Assembly (NCBI GenBank): GCA_963712055.1
Contig: CAVQGN010000001.1
Location: 248,001 to 312,000 of the forward strand
Source of the DNA: JAHBVL01 sp963712055
GTDB taxonomy: Bacteria; Chloroflexota; Chloroflexia; Thermomicrobiales; UBA6265
Reading direction: 5' to 3'
Length of the DNA: 64,000 nucleotides
This document shows, piece after piece, positions 52,071 through 61,165 of this stretch. Below the pieces are notes generated by a model. It had not been told where the DNA came from, did no database searches, and worked only from the letters and a program-made list of their open reading frames with translations. Made by a program: the position numbers and the translations under genes. Numbering within the stretch: the first letter of the stretch is position 1; each line of letters begins with the position of its first letter.

Positions 52071-52176
52071 GGAACCTCCGTTGTGAATCCGCTTCTGACC
52101 GCTCTCAGCGCGGCTCCCAGCGAAAAACGACGAACGACGTGTCAAGCGACTATTCTACGCGCTGCTCGATTGATCG

Positions 52177-54321
52177 GTGGCAGGCAGGAATGCAAAACGC
52201 GTGAACGGAAATGGCGAATACACGATTCAGGAAGGATCGAGTGCCGCGCTCGGCGCCACCCTGACCACGGAAGGCGTTAACTTTGCCGTCTACTCCGAAC
52301 ACGCGACCCGTATACTTCTCTGTCTCTTTTCAGGAGCGGACGATGACCAGGAGTATCTCCTGCCATTGCCGGCCAGAACTGGACATATCTGGCATGGGTT
52401 CGTTCCAGGTCTGAAGGTGGGGCAGAAGTACGGGTTCCGCGCTGAAGGCCCTTTTGATCCCGCGAGCGGTGATCTCTACAACTCATCGAAACTCCTGATC
52501 GATCCTTACGCCTATGCGCTTTCAGGGCAACTCCAATGGAACAGTGCTGTTTTCGGATACCGGCGCGTTCCTGAATTCGACTGGTCGATCCGCGATCTGC
52601 GGGACAGCTCTCCGTTCGTGCCAAAATCGATCGTTGTGGATCTGCGATACGACTGGAGCGGCGATCGGCGGCCAAACATCGCAGCTTCCGATCTGGTGAT
52701 CTACGAAACGCACGTCAAGGGAATGACGGCTCTCCATCCGGAGATCGATCCCGCTCGTAGAGGAACCTACGCCGGAATGGCTGACCGCGTTGTGATCGAG
52801 CACTTGCTCGAACTCGGGGTGAACGCCGTTGAGTTGTTACCAGTGCATGCCTTTGTAGACGAAGAGTTCCTCGTCGAAGCCGGCTTGAGGAATTATTGGG
52901 GTTACAACAGCATCGGGTTCTTCGCACCAGAGCCAAGGTACTCATCCTCTCTCGATCCTACCGACGCCATCAACGAGTTCCGAGCCATGGTCAAAACGTT
53001 CCATGCCGCTGGAATCGAGGTGATCCTCGATGTCGTTCTCAATCACACCGCAGAAGGTGGAAAAGATGGCCCGACCATTTCCATGCGAGGACTCGATAAC
53101 CGCGTCTACTACGAAACCGATCTCGGACGGCGTGATCGATATCTTGACCATGCCGGAACCGGCAATACCCTGAACACTGAGCACCCGGCAGTGCTGAGAA
53201 TGACGCTCGATTCCCTTCGGCACTGGGTCACTGAGTTTCATGTCGACGGATTTCGCTTCGATTTGGCGACCGCACTGGGACGGGAAGGCGATACCTATTC
53301 AACCCATGCTGGGTTCTTCCGAGCGCTCTTCCAGGACCCGGTGCTGACGAACGTCAAGCTGATTGCGGAACCGTGGGACGTCGGTCCGGGCGGATATCAG
53401 GTCGGTCATTTTCCTGTGGGTTGGACCGAATGGAACGACCGCTTTCGCGATTCGGTTCGATCCTTCTGGCTTGGACACAGTCAGACGCTGGGCGAATTTG
53501 CGCTGAGATTCACTGGATCGCCGGATGTCTACGACCGTCCCGGGCGTGGACCGCTGACGTCGCTGAACTTCGTTACCTGTCACGACGGTTTCACGCTCAG
53601 TGACCTGGTTTGCTACGAACAAAAGCACAATCAAGCCAATCACCAGGCGAACCTCGACGGCACTGCCCACAATTTGTCGCGTAACTTTGGAGAGGAAGGT
53701 CCAACCGAGGATCCAGAAGTATGCGAACGGCGAGAGCGAGCCCGGCGGAGTTTGCTGGCGACCGTGTTCCTTGCCCATGGTGTTCCCATGATGCTGGGCG
53801 GAGACGAATTGTCACGAACACAACGTGGCAACAACAACGCCTACTGCCAGGATTCGCCGATTTCCTGGTATGACTGGAATCTCTCCCCTGACGACCAGGT
53901 GTTTTTGGCGTTTGCGCGGCGAATTCTTGCCATTAGAGCGTCGTATCCCGCTCTGCGTCGACGGGACTACGCCATTCGGGAAGAGCCGACGCCGCGGTCA
54001 CTTGAAGAGGTGTCGTGGCTCGACTCACAGGGAGCCAGGATTCAACCTTCCGCGTGGAGTCGCGAGAGCCCACGAACGCTGCAACTGGTAGTGGGCACAA
54101 GACCAAACGGCCGGTCCGCCGGGATGGTTGAAGAACTGCTGATTCTGATGAATGGAGATGAACGAGATCATCCGTTCAATCTCCCGCCCGCCAAGGGTGA
54201 GTGGCGATTCGAATTGGATACGTCCACGCCAGACGGCGCAGCGAGCGATGTCCACCCTGGCGCAAGCGAGATCGTGGTGCCCGGATTGACCCTCAAACTG
54301 GCAAGATCGACAGTGACATAG
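52177..54321 (+). CDS. glgX: Glycogen debranching enzyme (isoamylase type)
   Basis: A 714-residue GH13_11 enzyme that hydrolyses alpha-1,6 branches. The N-terminal CBM48-like domain is at about 20-115 (GVNFAVYSEHATRILLCLF and IWHGFVPGLKVGQKYGFRAE). GH13 regions are VILDVVLNHTAEGG (I), VDGFRFDLATAL (II, nucleophile Asp), KLIAEPWDVGPGGYQ (III, Glu) and FVTCHDGFTLSD (IV, Asp). The start is GTG 52177, with a second GTG at 52201. It is divergent from glgE; the roughly 105-bp region between them should hold both promoters. Confidence 0.94.
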   Translation: MAGRNAKRVNGNGEYTIQEGSSAALGATLTTEGVNFAVYSEHATRILLCLFSGADDDQEYLLPLPARTGHIWHGFVPGLKVGQKYGFRAEGPFDPASGDLYNSSKLLIDPYAYALSGQLQWNSAVFGYRRVPEFDWSIRDLRDSSPFVPKSIVVDLRYDWSGDRRPNIAASDLVIYETHVKGMTALHPEIDPARRGTYAGMADRVVIEHLLELGVNAVELLPVHAFVDEEFLVEAGLRNYWGYNSIGFFAPEPRYSSSLDPTDAINEFRAMVKTFHAAGIEVILDVVLNHTAEGGKDGPTISMRGLDNRVYYETDLGRRDRYLDHAGTGNTLNTEHPAVLRMTLDSLRHWVTEFHVDGFRFDLATALGREGDTYSTHAGFFRALFQDPVLTNVKLIAEPWDVGPGGYQVGHFPVGWTEWNDRFRDSVRSFWLGHSQTLGEFALRFTGSPDVYDRPGRGPLTSLNFVTCHDGFTLSDLVCYEQKHNQANHQANLDGTAHNLSRNFGEEGPTEDPEVCERRERARRSLLATVFLAHGVPMMLGGDELSRTQRGNNNAYCQDSPISWYDWNLSPDDQVFLAFARRILAIRASYPALRRRDYAIREEPTPRSLEEVSWLDSQGARIQPSAWSRESPRTLQLVVGTRPNGRSAGMVEELLILMNGDERDHPFNLPPAKGEWRFELDTSTPDGAASDVHPGASEIVVPGLTLKLARSTVT

Positions 54322-54392
54322 AGTTCTTCGCAGTCCGGGGAGTTCCCTCCGAAGCCCGTTTCAAGGTGAATTCTGTTCTTCAGTCGACCGGT

Positions 54393-54401
54393 TGGTATGA
54401 T
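54393..54401 (+). promoter_or_regulatory. Extended -10 promoter for yajQ-rimO
   Basis: TGG followed by TATGAT, giving a start near 54408 and a leader of about 20 nt that includes the strong Shine-Dalgarno GAGGAGG. Confidence 0.45.
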
Positions 54402-54428
54402 TGTTCGGTTAGGACTGAGGAGGTTTCT

Positions 54429-54920
54429 ATGGCATCTACATTTTCATTCGATGTTGTTTCGTCGTTCGACCAGCAAGAATTGAAAAACGCGCTCGATCAA
54501 GCTCGACGGGAAACGGGTCAGCGTTATGACCTCAAGGACACGAAGTCGACGATCGAACTGGCCGACAATCTGCTGACGCTTGAATCTGATTCCGAGTATG
54601 CACTGGACGCGGTCCGGGATATGGTCGAATCCAAGTTCATCAAGCGAGGCTTGTCGTTGAAAATCCTCGATTATGGTGAGGTGAAGCCTGCCGCTGGCAG
54701 CCGCTACCGCCAGGAAGTGAAACTCAAAGAGGGGATTCCGGACGATTTGGCCAAGCAGATTTCCAAACGTATCCGGGACGAATTCAAGAAGGTGACGCCA
54801 CAGATTCAGGGGGATTCGCTGCGGATTCAGGCGAAGAGCAAGGACGATCTTCAGGGCGTGATCACAGCGTTGAAGGAATCCGATTACCCGGTTGCTTTGC
54901 AGTTTGTGAACTTCCGGTAA
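54429..54920 (+). CDS. yajQ: YajQ/DUF520 family protein
   Basis: A 163-residue protein with the two-lobed YajQ fold. It starts MASTFSFDVVSSFDQQELKN; residues 35-70 include YDLKDTKSTIEL and FIKRGLSLKILDYG, and it ends with the strictly typical ESDYPVALQFVNFR. Members bind nucleotides; some bind cyclic di-GMP and act in signalling, which is of note because a diguanylate cyclase lies 13 kb away, although no link is shown. GAGGAGG precedes the ATG at 54429. The stop overlaps the rimO start (TAATG). Confidence 0.93.
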   Translation: MASTFSFDVVSSFDQQELKNALDQARRETGQRYDLKDTKSTIELADNLLTLESDSEYALDAVRDMVESKFIKRGLSLKILDYGEVKPAAGSRYRQEVKLKEGIPDDLAKQISKRIRDEFKKVTPQIQGDSLRIQAKSKDDLQGVITALKESDYPVALQFVNFR

Positions 54921-56296
54921 TGGTGTTGAGCAAGGACATGACAGTTACGGCTGGCTCCAGTACGGGTCGAACATTTTCGATTGTCACGCTCGGCTGCGCG
55001 AAGAACCGGGTCGATTCCGAAGGAATGGGTGTGCTTCTGCACGACCGCGGACTAACGCAGACCGATCAACCGAGCGACGCCGACGTAGTCATCGTCAACA
55101 CGTGCGGCTTTCTTGGAGCAGCACGTCAGGAATCGGTGGATGTGCTCGGTGAAATCATCGGCGAGAGAAAAAGCGGGCAATTCGTGATCGCGGCCGGGTG
55201 CATGCCAGCCCTCCGGGACTACCGCGAGGACCTTCCGACTGGCGTCGATGCCGTTCTCACGACCCGGGAATGGTTCCGGATTGGGGATACGGTTGGCGGT
55301 TTGTTCGGCGAAGCGCCGCAACCACTCGTTGCCGGTTGCGATGGCCTGACCACCACGTTTCTTCACGCTGAGGCTGGACCATCGGCTTACGTCAAGATCG
55401 CCGATGGCTGTGATCATGCCTGCGCGTTCTGCACGATTCCGACCATCAAGGGAGGCCAGGCGAGCAAGCGTCCCCTCTATGTTCTCCAGGAAATCGTCGA
55501 TCTCGTTTCACGAGGTACGAGCGAAATCGTTCTCGTTTCCCAGGACACGATTCGCTACGGTTTCGATCTCGAAACCGCGTACTCCTTGCCTGAGCTTCTC
55601 GAGGATCTTGTCGAGCAGGTGCCGAACATGCCTTGGCTCCGTTTGCTCTATATCTATCCCAACCGGACTGTTACCAGACTGATCGATACGATGGCGAAAC
55701 ACGACTCTCTGGTCAACTACATCGATATGCCCCTGCAGCACGCATCTCCAGCCGTACTCCGCCGAATGCTCCGTCCCAGCAACATGACCATGGTGCGCGA
55801 TCTGCTTGACTATGCCCGGTCAACGTTGCCTGACGTGGCTTTGAGGACGACCTTCATCGTTGGCTTCCCGGGTGAAACCGAGGAAGACTTCCAGATGCTC
55901 TGTGATTTTGTCGAAGAGCAGGAGTTCGACCATGTCGGTGTTTTCACCTATTCCGCTGAACCGGGAACCGTTTCCTTCACGATGGGGGAGCATGTTCCAG
56001 CCGACGTGGCTGAAGAGCGTCGCGACCGGCTGATGAAGCTCCAGCAATCGATTTCACTGCAAAAGAACGAGACGCTGGTAGGCAGGTCTTTTTCCGTACT
56101 TATCGAAGCAGTCGGCGAATCCGAACTCGAAGATGGCAGCACTGAACCGATCAGTATTGGCAGACTTTGGCGGCACGCTCCCGAAGTCGACGGGATGGTC
56201 TTTCTGCCGGGTTCGCTTCCCGTGGGCGAGTTTGTGACGGCTCGTGTCTCCGAGGCCGCCCATTACGATCTCTGGGCGGAACCGCTGACTGATTAA
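54920..56296 (+). CDS. rimO: Ribosomal protein S12 methylthiotransferase
   Basis: Radical SAM methylthiotransferase of 458 residues that modifies an Asp of ribosomal protein S12. The UPF0004 N-terminal domain has three Cys: IVTLGCAKNRVDSEGM, VNTCGFLGAAR and AAGCMPALRDY. The radical SAM cluster motif is KIADGCDHACAFCTIP. The C-terminal TRAM domain is at about 385-455. LRPSNMTMVRD and the S12-type spacing favour RimO over MiaB. Its start overlaps the yajQ stop by one base. It is convergent with the acyltransferase gene, both stops sharing TTAA. Confidence 0.94.
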   Translation: MVLSKDMTVTAGSSTGRTFSIVTLGCAKNRVDSEGMGVLLHDRGLTQTDQPSDADVVIVNTCGFLGAARQESVDVLGEIIGERKSGQFVIAAGCMPALRDYREDLPTGVDAVLTTREWFRIGDTVGGLFGEAPQPLVAGCDGLTTTFLHAEAGPSAYVKIADGCDHACAFCTIPTIKGGQASKRPLYVLQEIVDLVSRGTSEIVLVSQDTIRYGFDLETAYSLPELLEDLVEQVPNMPWLRLLYIYPNRTVTRLIDTMAKHDSLVNYIDMPLQHASPAVLRRMLRPSNMTMVRDLLDYARSTLPDVALRTTFIVGFPGETEEDFQMLCDFVEEQEFDHVGVFTYSAEPGTVSFTMGEHVPADVAEERRDRLMKLQQSISLQKNETLVGRSFSVLIEAVGESELEDGSTEPISIGRLWRHAPEVDGMVFLPGSLPVGEFVTARVSEAAHYDLWAEPLTD

Positions 56297-57276
56297 GTCG
56301 ATTCTTCCGGCCATACCCGTTGGAAAAGTGCCCATTGATCGGGCGCTTTTCCAATTCCAATCATGAGCGCTTCAGATACGTAGTTCATGGCAAGTGCCAC
56401 GTCTTCGTTGCGATCGTTGGTTTTGGGAATCGAGAACGGCGGCAGGATATCGATGATCGAATCCGCGCCCGTGCGTCGCGTGAAGATCGGAATGATTGGC
56501 GCTCCGGTGTCGCGGGCGAACCTGACCGCTCCTGTTGGCAGGGTAGTCGATTCCCCAAAGAAAACGACATCCTTTCCACTCAGGAAGAAATCTCGATCTG
56601 ACAGCAGTATCACGAACTCGCCTCGCTTGAGCGCTCGATAGGCCTCTCGCACGCCGGAGGAGGTGGTTTGGACGACGTTCATGTTGTGTGACGTGCGCAG
56701 AAAGGTCACGGCGTCGAACGCATAGCGATTGGTTGTCCTTGCCGTCAGCACTGTCAGTGGATACCCTCGAGCTGAGAGCGCAGCGCCCACGAGGTCGAAC
56801 GAACCAACATGCGCGGTCAGCAAGACAGCGCCTCTGCCAGCCGCGAGAGCGTCATCAAGCGTGGTCCACGATCCCTCAGCGATCTTGAGTTTGCTGATCA
56901 GCTTCTTCTCGCTGAGGTGAGGCGCCTCGAGCAGGTCGGCGACGTTTAGTGCGTTCGTGTCGAAGACCGTCCGTGTCATCTTCTGTACAGTCGGGTGATC
57001 TTCGGGGAGATCGTTAACGTGCGCGAGATTGCTTTCCACGCATGCTCGAAATCCATCTGACATGCGCCACGAAAGCCGTCCAATGCCGAGCGCAATCATG
57101 TTGACGAAAAACCGGGGGAAGAGCCAGGTCAGCCATGAAACGACAGCCGCCAGCAGTTCCGTTACACCAAACAGGAAATCGCGTTCCTGGTTCCGCCCAA
57201 ACTCGATTCTGGGCAGACTAGATCTCGGAACGAGGAGAGGCGCAGGCGCCGAGTGGTGGTCGTCCTCGGGATTCAC
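56293..57276 (-). CDS. Lipid acyltransferase of the LpxL/HtrB/PatA family
   Basis: A 327-residue LPLAT-fold acyltransferase. One membrane helix lies near residues 38-62, and the catalytic HX4D motif is in LLTAHVGSFDLVGAAL. Further family features are GVREAYRALKRGEFVILLSD and VVFFGESTTLPTGAVRFARDTGAPIIP. Gram-negative members acylate lipid A, and actinobacterial PatA acylates phosphatidylinositol mannosides. Lying just after a CDP-alcohol phosphatidyltransferase, it recalls the actinobacterial pgsA-patA order, so an inositol-lipid role is plausible but unproven. Confidence 0.85.
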   Translation of the reverse strand: MNPEDDHHSAPAPLLVPRSSLPRIEFGRNQERDFLFGVTELLAAVVSWLTWLFPRFFVNMIALGIGRLSWRMSDGFRACVESNLAHVNDLPEDHPTVQKMTRTVFDTNALNVADLLEAPHLSEKKLISKLKIAEGSWTTLDDALAAGRGAVLLTAHVGSFDLVGAALSARGYPLTVLTARTTNRYAFDAVTFLRTSHNMNVVQTTSSGVREAYRALKRGEFVILLSDRDFFLSGKDVVFFGESTTLPTGAVRFARDTGAPIIPIFTRRTGADSIIDILPPFSIPKTNDRNEDVALAMNYVSEALMIGIGKAPDQWALFQRVWPEEST

Positions 57277-57316
57277 TGACTATTAACGCCCGGCAGGTCT
57301 GTCGAAACAACGCAAT

Positions 57317-57988
57317 TCAGGCATGCTCATCATTGCCTCTGGCCTGTGCAGTCGAAGAGTTCGGTTGACCGATCCCATACACTCCCAGCGCATCATAAAT
57401 GACCGGAAACCCGCGGATGAGCGAAAGCGCGACCGAAGACCAGACCGTGAACCAGCCAAAGTAATAGTAAAGATCGAATTCGTATAGGTCCGCGAGGAAG
57501 GTGCCAGCGGAATCGCGTTGTTCGTAGCCAACCAGTCCAGCCAGAAACACAAAAGCCCAAAGCTTGGCAAAGCCAAAGAAAGCCCGCATGGGCCTTCCAG
57601 CCGTCAGCCATTGGGTAATGGGCGACCGCATCATGTTGTCATCGCCGAAGGGAGTTTTCCCTTCCGCATATGACGTCGCCCGAATTGCGTCGACGAGGAA
57701 CCCACGCGTCAGCATCAGAATCGGAACCCAAACACCGATCAGGTTCAGGTCGGCAAAGACGACCCAGAGTACGTTTTCGGCGATACGGTCTCCAGCAATA
57801 TCCATCGCGGCGCCCAGCTGATTGGTTTCCTTGTAGCGACGAGCAACCCAGCCGTCGACCACATCAAGAAAGATGGCCACGCCGATCATGATCATTGCCG
57901 CGTAAATCAAAGGAATCTCGCCGCGGTAGAGGAAATAGACGGCGACAAAGAGCATGCCGATGCGGAAGACCGTTATACCGTTCGCCAT
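57317..57988 (-). CDS. CDP-alcohol phosphatidyltransferase
   Basis: A 223-residue integral membrane enzyme that joins a CDP-diacylglycerol phosphatidyl group to an alcohol. The signature DVVDGWVARRYKETNQLGAA continues with MDIAGD, so all four Asp and the Gly/Arg positions of the motif are present. About six hydrophobic helices are predicted, including a region with LWAFVFLAGLVGYE. The product could be phosphatidylinositol phosphate, phosphatidylglycerol phosphate or another lipid; the family motif does not tell. It is 40 bp upstream of the acyltransferase, likely one transcript. Confidence 0.88.
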   Translation of the reverse strand: MANGITVFRIGMLFVAVYFLYRGEIPLIYAAMIMIGVAIFLDVVDGWVARRYKETNQLGAAMDIAGDRIAENVLWVVFADLNLIGVWVPILMLTRGFLVDAIRATSYAEGKTPFGDDNMMRSPITQWLTAGRPMRAFFGFAKLWAFVFLAGLVGYEQRDSAGTFLADLYEFDLYYYFGWFTVWSSVALSLIRGFPVIYDALGVYGIGQPNSSTAQARGNDEHA

Positions 57989-58111
57989 GACCCGACTCCT
58001 CGGCTACTGAAGACTGGTTTCAGACAGTCGTTACTGGAACGGTTCTCATAGAACCATCACGTCATCGAGAGCGTGGCACGGTCCGGTGAAATCGGCAAGG
58101 ACGGAAATACG

Positions 58112-58957
58112 CTAGAACAGGAGGTCGACCAACGCCACCCATGCGATCACCTGAGCGAGAATGGTTCCCGCAACCGCAAATCGTGCCGCAAACCTGTCTC
58201 GCTTCCACAGAAAAAAAGCGATCACGAACGACATCAGCATCGCCATCAGAATGCCAAACGGGATTCTCCACAGGGTCGTTGCATCCCCAAAACTGTCCGC
58301 ATTCCCAGATGCGTCGAGATGAATGGGAAACGAATCGGGCAAATCTCCGCTTTGGGCAAGGAGTGTGGCGATCATGAGGACAAGACTCAGGAGGGAAACC
58401 GCGACGAATCCGACCATGGCGCCGTCGTCGATCGATGGTTTCGGCACCGAAATCGCTGCGGCCCGCGATGAGGCCGAGCGACTGCTCACGATGTCATTCG
58501 CCATCGGCTCTTGGCGTCTGGGAACGGGAACTTCCGCATAGCCGCTCTCCGCATGCACATCGTAGCCGGCTGTGGATGCGGTGCGTCTTCGACTTCGTGA
58601 ACGACCACGACGGGAGCGCTGCTCTTCAGCGACAGGGGCTGAGTCGGTGGCTGCAGGAGGGAGCGGGTAGTACGGATCGTCGTACAAGTCATCGGAAGAC
58701 TGTAGCGGTGGTGCGGAAGGGGGGTACGCCGGTGGCCGATATGGTTCGGCATAACGATCGTTGCCATATGTCGGCTTCGGTGGGAACAATGGATCCTGAT
58801 AGCGTGAATCCGGGAAATCTTCCGGCGGAGCCGAAGAACGCGATCGATTATCTGGAGGACGCTGAGGCTCACGTTCTTTTTCGATCGATTCCCAGACTAG
58901 GAAATCGAGTTCATCTTCCCAAGGATCATTTTCCGGTCTTTTGCGATTGTCAGACAT
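58112..58957 (-). CDS. Membrane protein with disordered N-terminus and DUF1648-like tail
   Basis: A 281-residue protein. Residues 1-175 are Pro/Arg/Ser/Tyr-rich low-complexity sequence (PPDNRSRSSAPPEDF and RSRRGRSRSRRRTAS). The C-terminal 95 residues have three hydrophobic helices (MVGFVAVSLLSLVLMIATLL, FGILMAMLMSFVIAFFLW, FAVAGTILAQVIAWVALVDL) around FPIHLDASGNADSFGD. That loop resembles the DUF1648 pattern 'P-x-H-x-x-x-G-x-x-D' found in SdpI-like and other small membrane proteins. Function unknown. It stands alone between the lipid genes and the parvulin gene. Confidence 0.7.
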   Translation of the reverse strand: MSDNRKRPENDPWEDELDFLVWESIEKEREPQRPPDNRSRSSAPPEDFPDSRYQDPLFPPKPTYGNDRYAEPYRPPAYPPSAPPLQSSDDLYDDPYYPLPPAATDSAPVAEEQRSRRGRSRSRRRTASTAGYDVHAESGYAEVPVPRRQEPMANDIVSSRSASSRAAAISVPKPSIDDGAMVGFVAVSLLSLVLMIATLLAQSGDLPDSFPIHLDASGNADSFGDATTLWRIPFGILMAMLMSFVIAFFLWKRDRFAARFAVAGTILAQVIAWVALVDLLF

Positions 58958-59062
58958 CGTTCAGAATCCAGCTGCGAAGTGCTTCAGTCGACCATGCAAT
59001 GGGGCATTCATCATCATATTGACCAGAATAGCACGCACCAGTCAGCTCGTTCGTCTTCCGCG

Positions 59063-60610
59063 CTAACCGGCCGGAGTCGCTGCCGGCTGAGGACTTGAGG
59101 GCGTACCAGCAACCGGCGTCGCGGCCTGAGGGAGCGTTTCACCGTTCACCGGCGTGCCGATTTCTTCCGGCACCACCGGTGGAGCATCTGCGGGCGGAAT
59201 GAACTGGGAAACCGCCGGCGTGGGCGTTGGTTCGATCGGCGTATCGATCGACATCGTCTGTCGTTGCTCCTCCAACCATCGGTCTGTCAGTGTCTGACTC
59301 GACTGGCTGATCTGCTCATCGGTTAACGCTCGATCCGGGTCCGTTTCCGTCACCATGACGATATGCCAGCCAAATTCAGTCTGAAACGGCGGAGCGATCT
59401 CGCCTGGCTCGAGGCTGAAAGCGACTTCTTCGAACGGCAGCACCATTGTGCCTCGCGGGAACCAACCAAGGTCGCCGCCGTTGGAGGCTGTGCCCTGATC
59501 GATCGAACTCTCGGCGGCAACGGCACCAAAACTGTCTGGATCTGAGGAAACCTGGGCATAGAGTTGCTCAGCCAGTTCGTTGGTGCCGACCAGAATATGG
59601 GAAGCATGAACTTGCTCCCCGGATTGTCCCACTTGATCGGTGAAATAGGCGAGAACGTTCTGGCGAGCGAGCGCTGGTTTGGCAATAAGCCGCTCATAGT
59701 CGCTCTTGGACATGTGGGCGTCCGTCAGCACATCGTCGGCATACGAATCGTAGTTGGCCTGTGCTGTTTCCTGCGCGACCACCGGGTCGACTGGCGACGC
59801 AGCCGCAGGAGAAGCCAAATTGGCATCGCTTCCAACTGCAGCTGTCGGAGTCCCTGCCTCGGAGTCGATCGCTGCCGGTGAAGCCACCGGACTCCCAGTT
59901 TGATTCTGTGCCTCGACAGCCACCGCGGTCTGGGTGGCCCATTCCGCCCGTTCCGGGATAAGCGTGGGCGCTGGAGTCGGCGTCGTGACAGGAGCGTCAG
60001 GATCGGCAAACTGCTGATCGACGAACACCTGCAAATCATCGTCAGAGATGGATAGACCAAGATCTTCCATCCCATGGAGGTAGATCTTGTCGTCGATCAT
60101 CCGTGCCAGAGTTGCTTCGTCGACGTCGGTTGAACCCCAGACGGTTTCGAGTTCAGCTTGCGCTTGCTGACTCAGGGCAAGATATTGCTGTTGCTGCTCG
60201 CCCTGATACAGGTATGCGAACTGCTGATATTGAAGAGCCTGCTGGATCAACGTGTGAGACCGGTACTTCCAGTAGTCCTCACGGGTGATGTCGTCGGATT
60301 GGACCGAGGCGAGTACCTTGCGTGGTTTCAGGAAATACTCGTTGAGTGCTCCACCAGCAAGGAGGAGAATGATGGCGCTTCCGGCGACAGCCAGACCAAT
60401 CTTGAGCCAGCGGGTTCTCTGGGCATCCTTTTCCGCTCGTGAAATGCGGCGTTTCTTTGGTGCAACTGGGCCACTACTGGACGTCCGCACAACCCCGATT
60501 TTCGCAAGCCAGGCATCAACACCAGTCGGCTCCGGCGGCGCGGAAGCACTCTTGAGCTTCTTATCGGGAGGTTTACCAGTCTTGGGTTGCGGATCGGCCT
60601 GGTTGCTCAC
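59063..60610 (-). CDS. Membrane-anchored parvulin-type peptidyl-prolyl isomerase
   Basis: A 515-residue PrsA/SurA-like foldase. A cytosolic basic N-terminus (about 1-68) is followed by one membrane helix (IGLAVAGSAIILLLAGGAL), a SurA-N-like helical region (about 100-200), a Thr/Pro/Ala-rich insertion (about 200-265), and the parvulin domain (about 330-425: VHASHILVGTNELAEQLYAQ, then GGDLGWFPRGTMV and GWHIVMVTE). The C-terminal Pro/Ala/Thr tail is unstructured. It would help exported proteins fold outside the membrane. The large insertions of low complexity are unusual in length but common in high-GC Chloroflexota. Confidence 0.88.
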   Translation of the reverse strand: MSNQADPQPKTGKPPDKKLKSASAPPEPTGVDAWLAKIGVVRTSSSGPVAPKKRRISRAEKDAQRTRWLKIGLAVAGSAIILLLAGGALNEYFLKPRKVLASVQSDDITREDYWKYRSHTLIQQALQYQQFAYLYQGEQQQQYLALSQQAQAELETVWGSTDVDEATLARMIDDKIYLHGMEDLGLSISDDDLQVFVDQQFADPDAPVTTPTPAPTLIPERAEWATQTAVAVEAQNQTGSPVASPAAIDSEAGTPTAAVGSDANLASPAAASPVDPVVAQETAQANYDSYADDVLTDAHMSKSDYERLIAKPALARQNVLAYFTDQVGQSGEQVHASHILVGTNELAEQLYAQVSSDPDSFGAVAAESSIDQGTASNGGDLGWFPRGTMVLPFEEVAFSLEPGEIAPPFQTEFGWHIVMVTETDPDRALTDEQISQSSQTLTDRWLEEQRQTMSIDTPIEPTPTPAVSQFIPPADAPPVVPEEIGTPVNGETLPQAATPVAGTPSSPQPAATPAG

Positions 60611-60718
60611 GATGGCACTGCTTTCACTTCGAAGAATGCGGGGTGGCCTGTCTCAGGAACAGATCGGTGGGGAAACAAAACCAGTCGAGAACACTACGCC
60701 CCCGACCGGTTCCAGAAA

Positions 60719-61108
60719 TTAGCGGCCTGAGCCAACAAATGGCAGGAGCGCCACGTGACGCGAGCGCTTGATAGCCGTCGTAAGGCTGCGCTGATGTCGT
60801 GCGCAGGTACCCGTCTTACGGCGCGGTTCGATCTTGCCCCGCTCGGAAAGATAGCGGCGCAACCGTTGCATGTCCTTGTAATCGACTTCGTCGATGTTAT
60901 CCATGCAGAAAAAGCACACTTTGCGACGTCCACCCGGACGTCCGCCCCCGCCACCGCTGCTTCCACCGCCGAAACGGCCACGTGGTCGTTCTCCACCGCC
61001 ATCTGGGCGTGGCGAACGACCGCGATCGCCTGATTCCGGCGCGCGTCGGCTATCACTGCTGGACGAACCCTGCGAGGGTGATGATGGTCGTGCTGGTCGA
61101 TCAGTCAT
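60719..61108 (-). CDS. rpsR: 30S ribosomal protein S18 with R/G-rich extension
   Basis: A 129-residue S18. The conserved core is about residues 62-129 (YKDMQRLRRYLSERGKIEPR and SLTTAIKRSRHVALLPFV). It is the zinc-binding C+ form, with CFFC and CARH. The first 60 residues form an unusual extension rich in Arg, Gly, Ser and Pro (GGGERPRGRFGGGSSGGGGG). Ordinary S18 is about 75 residues. The ATG at 61108 is used; the ORF extends 10 codons further without conservation. Third gene of the rpsF-ssb-rpsR operon. Confidence 0.95.
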   Translation of the reverse strand: MTDRPARPSSPSQGSSSSDSRRAPESGDRGRSPRPDGGGERPRGRFGGGSSGGGGGRPGGRRKVCFFCMDNIDEVDYKDMQRLRRYLSERGKIEPRRKTGTCARHQRSLTTAIKRSRHVALLPFVGSGR

Positions 61109-61165
61109 GGTTTCTCCAAATACGATGTAAGCAAACAAATAGTGCCGGGCAACATAGATCCCGGG

